Assembly: GCF_016613415.1 (NCBI RefSeq)
Contig: NZ_JACWCT010000167.1
Location: 1 to 44,460, forward strand
DNA from: Methylobacterium ajmalii
GTDB taxonomy: Bacteria > Pseudomonadota > Alphaproteobacteria > Rhizobiales > Beijerinckiaceae
Reading direction: 5' to 3'
Length of the DNA: 44,460 nt
The notes beneath the pieces are model-generated. The model was not told the DNA's origin, searched no databases, and saw only the letters and a program-made list of their open reading frames with translations. Both the position numbers and the translations under genes were made by a program. This document shows positions 41,397-44,460 of the stretch, one piece after another (the first letter of the stretch is position 1; each line of letters starts with the position of its first letter).

Positions 41397-42784
41397 GCCA
41401 CGCGCCCGTCGACGAGCTGGCGCACGAAGCGGGCCTCGAGCGGCGCCGGCCGGCGGGCGCCCCCGCCGGTCACCCCCATCTCGGCGAGCCAGGCCTCGAA
41501 TTCGGGGGCGGGGCGGACCCCGAGCAGCGAGCGCAGGTAGAGGATGTCGTGGAACGACAGGCTCTGGTAGTTCAGCATCACGTCGTCGGAGCCCGGCACC
41601 GCGATCAGGAAGGTGCAGCCCGCTGCCGAGAGCAGCGTCATCAGGTCGTCCATGTCGTCCTGGTCGGCCTCGGCATGGTTCGTGTAGCAGACGTCGCAGC
41701 CCATCGGCAGGCCGAGCAGCTTGCCGCAGAAATGGTCTTCGAGTCCGGCCCGGATGATCTGCTTGCCGTCGTAGAGATATTCGGGGCCGATGAAGCCCAC
41801 CACCGTGTTGACGAGGAGCGGCGCGAAGGCGCGGGCGACCGCGTAGGCACGGGTCTCGACGGTCTGCTGGTCGACGCCGTGATGGGTGCCCGAGGACAGG
41901 GCCGAGCCCTGGCCGGTCTCGAAATACATCGCGTTCTGCCCGACCGTGCCCCGGTCGAGGGTGCGGGCGGCGTCGTGGGCCTCGCGGAGCACCGCGAGGT
42001 CGACCCCGAAGCCGACATTGGCGGCCTGCGTGCCCGCCACCGACTGGAACACCAGATCGACCGGCGCGCCCCGGTTCATGATCTCGATGCAGTTGGTGAC
42101 GTGGGTGAGCACGCAGGTCTGCGTCGGAATCCGGTACTCCTGACGCAGCGTATCGAGCATGTCCATCAAGGCGACCGCGTTGGAAACGTTGTCGGTGGCG
42201 GGATTGATGCCGATCACGGCGTCGCCGACGCCGTAGAGCAGGCCGTCGAGGGTGCTGGCGGCGATGCCGCGCGTGTCGTCGGTCGGGTGGTTGGGCTGGA
42301 GCCGGGTGGCGAGCCGCCCCTCGAGCCCGAGCGTGGTGCGGAACGCAGTGACGACCCGGCACTTCCTCGCCACGCCGATCAGGTCCTGGTTGCGCATCAG
42401 CTTCGACACCGCCGCGACCATCTCGGGCGTCAGGCCCGGGGCGAGCGCGGCAAGGGCGGCGGCATCGGCCGCGTCCGAGAGCAGCCAGTCGCGGAACTCG
42501 CCGACCGTGAGCGAGGACACGGGCGCGAAGGCCGCCCGGTCGTGGGTGTCGACGATGAGGCGCGTCACCTCGTCGTCCTCGTAGGGGACGACGAGGTCTT
42601 CCAGGAAGGTCTTGAGCGGCAGGTCGGCGAGGGCGAAGCGCGCGGCCATGCGCACCTTGGCGCTCCCGGCGGCGAGGCCCGCGAGCCCGTCGCCGGATTT
42701 CGGCGCCGAGGCGGCGGCGAGCAGGGTTCTCAGATCCGCGAAGCCGTGCCGTTCGCCCCCCAGCGTGCAGTGATAACGTGCCAT
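41393..42784 (-). CDS. eutB: Ethanolamine ammonia-lyase large subunit
   Basis: 463-residue catalytic subunit with a TIM-barrel that binds substrate and cobalamin. Recognised by SKLMRNQDLIGVARKC, RLQPNHPTDDTRGIAASTLDGLLYGVGDAVIGINPATD, QTCVLTHVTNCIEIMNRGAPVDLVFQSVAGTQAAN, MYFETGQGSALSSGTHHGVDQQTVETRAYAVAR and HAEADQDDMDDL. ATG at 42784 with GAGGGG 9 nt upstream. First gene of eutB-eutC-eat and divergent from an AraC-family gene. No microcompartment shell, EutA reactivase or aldehyde dehydrogenase genes are present, so this is the minimal nitrogen-scavenging type rather than the enterobacterial carbon-source type. Confidence 0.97.
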   Translation of the reverse strand: MARYHCTLGGERHGFADLRTLLAAASAPKSGDGLAGLAAGSAKVRMAARFALADLPLKTFLEDLVVPYEDDEVTRLIVDTHDRAAFAPVSSLTVGEFRDWLLSDAADAAALAALAPGLTPEMVAAVSKLMRNQDLIGVARKCRVVTAFRTTLGLEGRLATRLQPNHPTDDTRGIAASTLDGLLYGVGDAVIGINPATDNVSNAVALMDMLDTLRQEYRIPTQTCVLTHVTNCIEIMNRGAPVDLVFQSVAGTQAANVGFGVDLAVLREAHDAARTLDRGTVGQNAMYFETGQGSALSSGTHHGVDQQTVETRAYAVARAFAPLLVNTVVGFIGPEYLYDGKQIIRAGLEDHFCGKLLGLPMGCDVCYTNHAEADQDDMDDLMTLLSAAGCTFLIAVPGSDDVMLNYQSLSFHDILYLRSLLGVRPAPEFEAWLAEMGVTGGGARRPAPLEARFVRQLVDGRVA

Positions 42785-42809
42785 GGCGGTGCCCCTCAAC
42801 TCAGGCGCG

Positions 42810-42843
42810 CCGTAACGGAACGAAACCATGTCCGACGTTACGG
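42810..42843. promoter_or_regulatory. Candidate regulator site in the eut control region
   Basis: CCGTAACG (42810-42817) and CGTTACGG (42836-42843) are perfect 8-bp inverted arms with 18 bp between them, 26 bp upstream of the eutB start. It lies in the divergent region (42785-43073), which otherwise holds no gene. It could be bound by the AraC-type protein, though that family more often uses direct repeats. Confidence 0.45.
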
Positions 42844-43073
42844 TGAAGCAGGCATGTGTTTTAGCACCTCGCCCGTCCGTCCGGATTGACAGCGGAATCC
42901 GGAAAACTGACAGATCGCGACAAAGGCGGGCGTTCTCGACCTCGTCCGGGGCCGGGCGCCACGCCGACGACCGAAACGGGCCGAGAAACGGTCCAGGACA
43001 TGCATGTCGACGACGTGCACAGGGGCTTCGCCAGAGGTCTCTTGCCCGAGGTCTTTTGGAGGAGACCGCCCGC

Positions 43074-44126
43074 ATGGCCGCCCTCGCCCCCACCGCCGGC
43101 ACGCCGAAGCTCCTGTCCGCCGCCGCGACGGGGCTGGCGGGCTTCATCGAATCGCGCCGGCTCTGCCTGGACACGATCCTGGGTCACGCCGGGATCGACC
43201 AGGCCAGCCTTTCCGACCCGGTGGCGCCGCTGAGCCTCGACGGGTACTGCACCGTCCTCGATCTCGCGGCCCGGCGCTCCGGCGACGACGATTTCGGCCT
43301 CGCCTACGGCCAGCAGTTCCGGCCGAGCCAGCTCGGCCTCATCGGCTACATCGCGCTATCGTCGGACGACGCGCTGCACGCGGCCGAGAACCTCGCCAGC
43401 CACTTCCGCTATCACCAGCAGGAGACCTCGACCGAGCTGATCTTCCGCAACCCGTTCTATCACCTGACCTACCGGATCGACGATGCCCGCATCGCCCACC
43501 GCAGCCAGGACGCGGTGCTGACGCTCGGCATGTTCTGCAACGTCTTCCGGCATTGCGCCGGCCGGGACTGGTGCCCGGACGAGGTCCACCTCGAACATGC
43601 CAGGACCGAGAACTGGCGCAGCATCGAGGCCGCCTTCGGTGCGCCGGTCCGCTTCGAGAGCCGGACCAACGCCCTGCTGTTCCGGCCGGAGAGGGCCGTC
43701 GCCCCGATGCCGCAGGCGGACCCGGCCCTGCTGCGGCTCATGTGCCACAACATCAAGACCCTGGGCTTTTGCAAGCCGGCGCAGTCCGTCGCCGCGATGA
43801 CTGAGGACTACATCCGCCGGAACATCGCCAGCGGCTCGGTCTCGCTCGACGGGGCCAGCCGCGTCCTGCACATGCCCGCGCGCATGCTGCAGCGGCGCCT
43901 CGTCGAGGAGAATGCCAGCTTCGCCGACCTCGTCGAGCAGGTCCGCCGGGTCGAGGGGCGCCGGACGCTGCTGGAGGGCCAGCTCGACATCGCGCAGATC
44001 GCCTACGACCTGGGCTATTCGGAGCCGAGCGCCTTCGTGCGCGCCTTCAGCCGCTGGTTCGGGATCTCGCCCCTGCGCTTCCGCAAGATGCATCGGATCG
44101 AGGGCGGTCGATCCCGCGTCCAGTGA
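43074..44126 (+). CDS. AraC-family regulator with ligand-binding domain, likely eut activator
   Basis: 350 residues. The N-terminal two thirds are the AraC-type ligand-binding domain of the OruR/ArgR-like group (PF12625 pattern: DDFGLAYGQQFRPSQLGLIGYIALSSDDALHAAENLASHFRYHQ). The C-terminal double HTH (about 255-345) shows SVSLDGASRVLHMPARMLQRRLVEENASFADLVEQVRR, then IAQIAYDLGYSEPSAFVRAFSRWFGISPLRFR, the AraC signature. ATG at 43074 follows GGAGGAG. It is divergent from eutB, so ethanolamine-dependent activation of eutBC-eat, comparable in role to EutR of enterobacteria, is the natural inference. Confidence 0.92.
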   Translation: MAALAPTAGTPKLLSAAATGLAGFIESRRLCLDTILGHAGIDQASLSDPVAPLSLDGYCTVLDLAARRSGDDDFGLAYGQQFRPSQLGLIGYIALSSDDALHAAENLASHFRYHQQETSTELIFRNPFYHLTYRIDDARIAHRSQDAVLTLGMFCNVFRHCAGRDWCPDEVHLEHARTENWRSIEAAFGAPVRFESRTNALLFRPERAVAPMPQADPALLRLMCHNIKTLGFCKPAQSVAAMTEDYIRRNIASGSVSLDGASRVLHMPARMLQRRLVEENASFADLVEQVRRVEGRRTLLEGQLDIAQIAYDLGYSEPSAFVRAFSRWFGISPLRFRKMHRIEGGRSRVQ

Positions 44127-44460
44127 GTGCGCATGCGGCGGCGCCCCGACGCGCCTGCCCGGACCGCGACGCAGGGAAGGCGCCCGGGCGGGCGGCCCTG
44201 ACCGACGCCGCTCGTCTCGACCCGGCTCTCGCCACGACTGCGACTCGTCGTCGCTCACGGCGATGCCACGCATTGCGCGCTCAGCGTCATCGTAATCCGC
44301 ATCGTTTCTCCAGATCCAAGATCGCCCTCCACGTGGGGAAGTCGATCGATATTTGGGTCATTCGTCATTCGGGGTTGATGGACGAGAGGCGGGCTCGAAG
44401 CCCGCTTCGTCGTTTGGGGTTGATAGACGCCCAGGCCACAGGCAGGAAACAGCGTGAGGC
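44127..44460. other. Window-end intergenic region with hairpin and direct repeat
   Basis: No gene is seen to the window end. A 23-bp direct repeat (44362-44384 and 44407-44429, about 20 of 23 positions identical, core GGGGTTGAT.GACG) flanks a hairpin (listed separately), giving a 45-bp period that may continue past the edge. Confidence 0.6.
44389..44405. terminator. Hairpin terminator near window end
   Basis: GCGGGCT (44389-44395), CGA loop, AGCCCGC (44399-44405), extendable through ACGA/TCGT after a small bulge, followed by CGTCGTTT. It fits a factor-independent terminator reading rightward, 260 bp after the AraC gene, or one serving a gene beyond the window. Confidence 0.5.

Overview
The window is high-GC (roughly 70%) alphaproteobacterial chromosome. 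The gene content fits a Methylobacterium-type member of the Hyphomicrobiales: a minimal eutBC plus eat ethanolamine locus, OprB- and TorF-type porins, a Crp/FixK-like regulator, a DUF849/BKACE enzyme, and intergenic palindromic repeats of a kind common in that group. No phage, integrase, complete insertion sequence or CRISPR array was seen. Genes are dense on both strands, and most very long plus-strand frames opposite them are GC-bias shadows.

Layout. 1-9191, mostly minus strand: an FAD aromatic-ring monooxygenase (cut by the window edge) behind its MarR regulator and an operator-like repeat; a Crp/Fnr regulator; htpG; a TetR regulator divergent from a sugar/serine O-acetyltransferase; a MATE exporter with a MaoC hotdog protein; an AlgX/AlgJ-like SGNH protein. 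9850-16877, signalling and envelope: a NarL/LuxR response regulator, a winged-helix-like/PAS/PAS protein with no output domain, DoxX, a Bcr/CflA exporter, a membrane diguanylate cyclase without the usual inhibitory site, a small Cys-rich membrane protein and a beta-carbonic anhydrase. A strikingly AT-rich patch (about 17345-17530) follows, then xseA divergent from purD, a fluoroacetate/haloacetate dehalogenase homologue, a RarD-type permease and a 45-residue membrane protein.

22965-31598 is the most coherent unit. GntR(FCD) and SDR genes lie divergent from an operon encoding a Tat-type substrate-binding protein, LivH, a single 844-residue LivM-LivG-LivF fusion, a lambda-crystallin-like 3-hydroxyacid dehydrogenase and a beta-keto acid cleavage enzyme (BKACE). 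The simplest reading is import of a hydroxy- or keto-acid, oxidation at the beta carbon, and acetyl-CoA-dependent cleavage to acetoacetate plus a new acyl-CoA. The substrate is unknown.

31599-35557: an intergenic stretch with palindromic repeats, two identical tRNA-Tyr genes each with its own sigma70-like promoter and folded leader, then PPK2 and an OprB-like porin, followed by a repeat element that overlaps the porin stop codon. 35558-44460: a Cache/HAMP chemoreceptor, a TorF-type porin, then eat-eutC-eutB (transcribed eutB to eutC to eat) divergent from an AraC-family regulator, ending in a strong hairpin flanked by a direct repeat.
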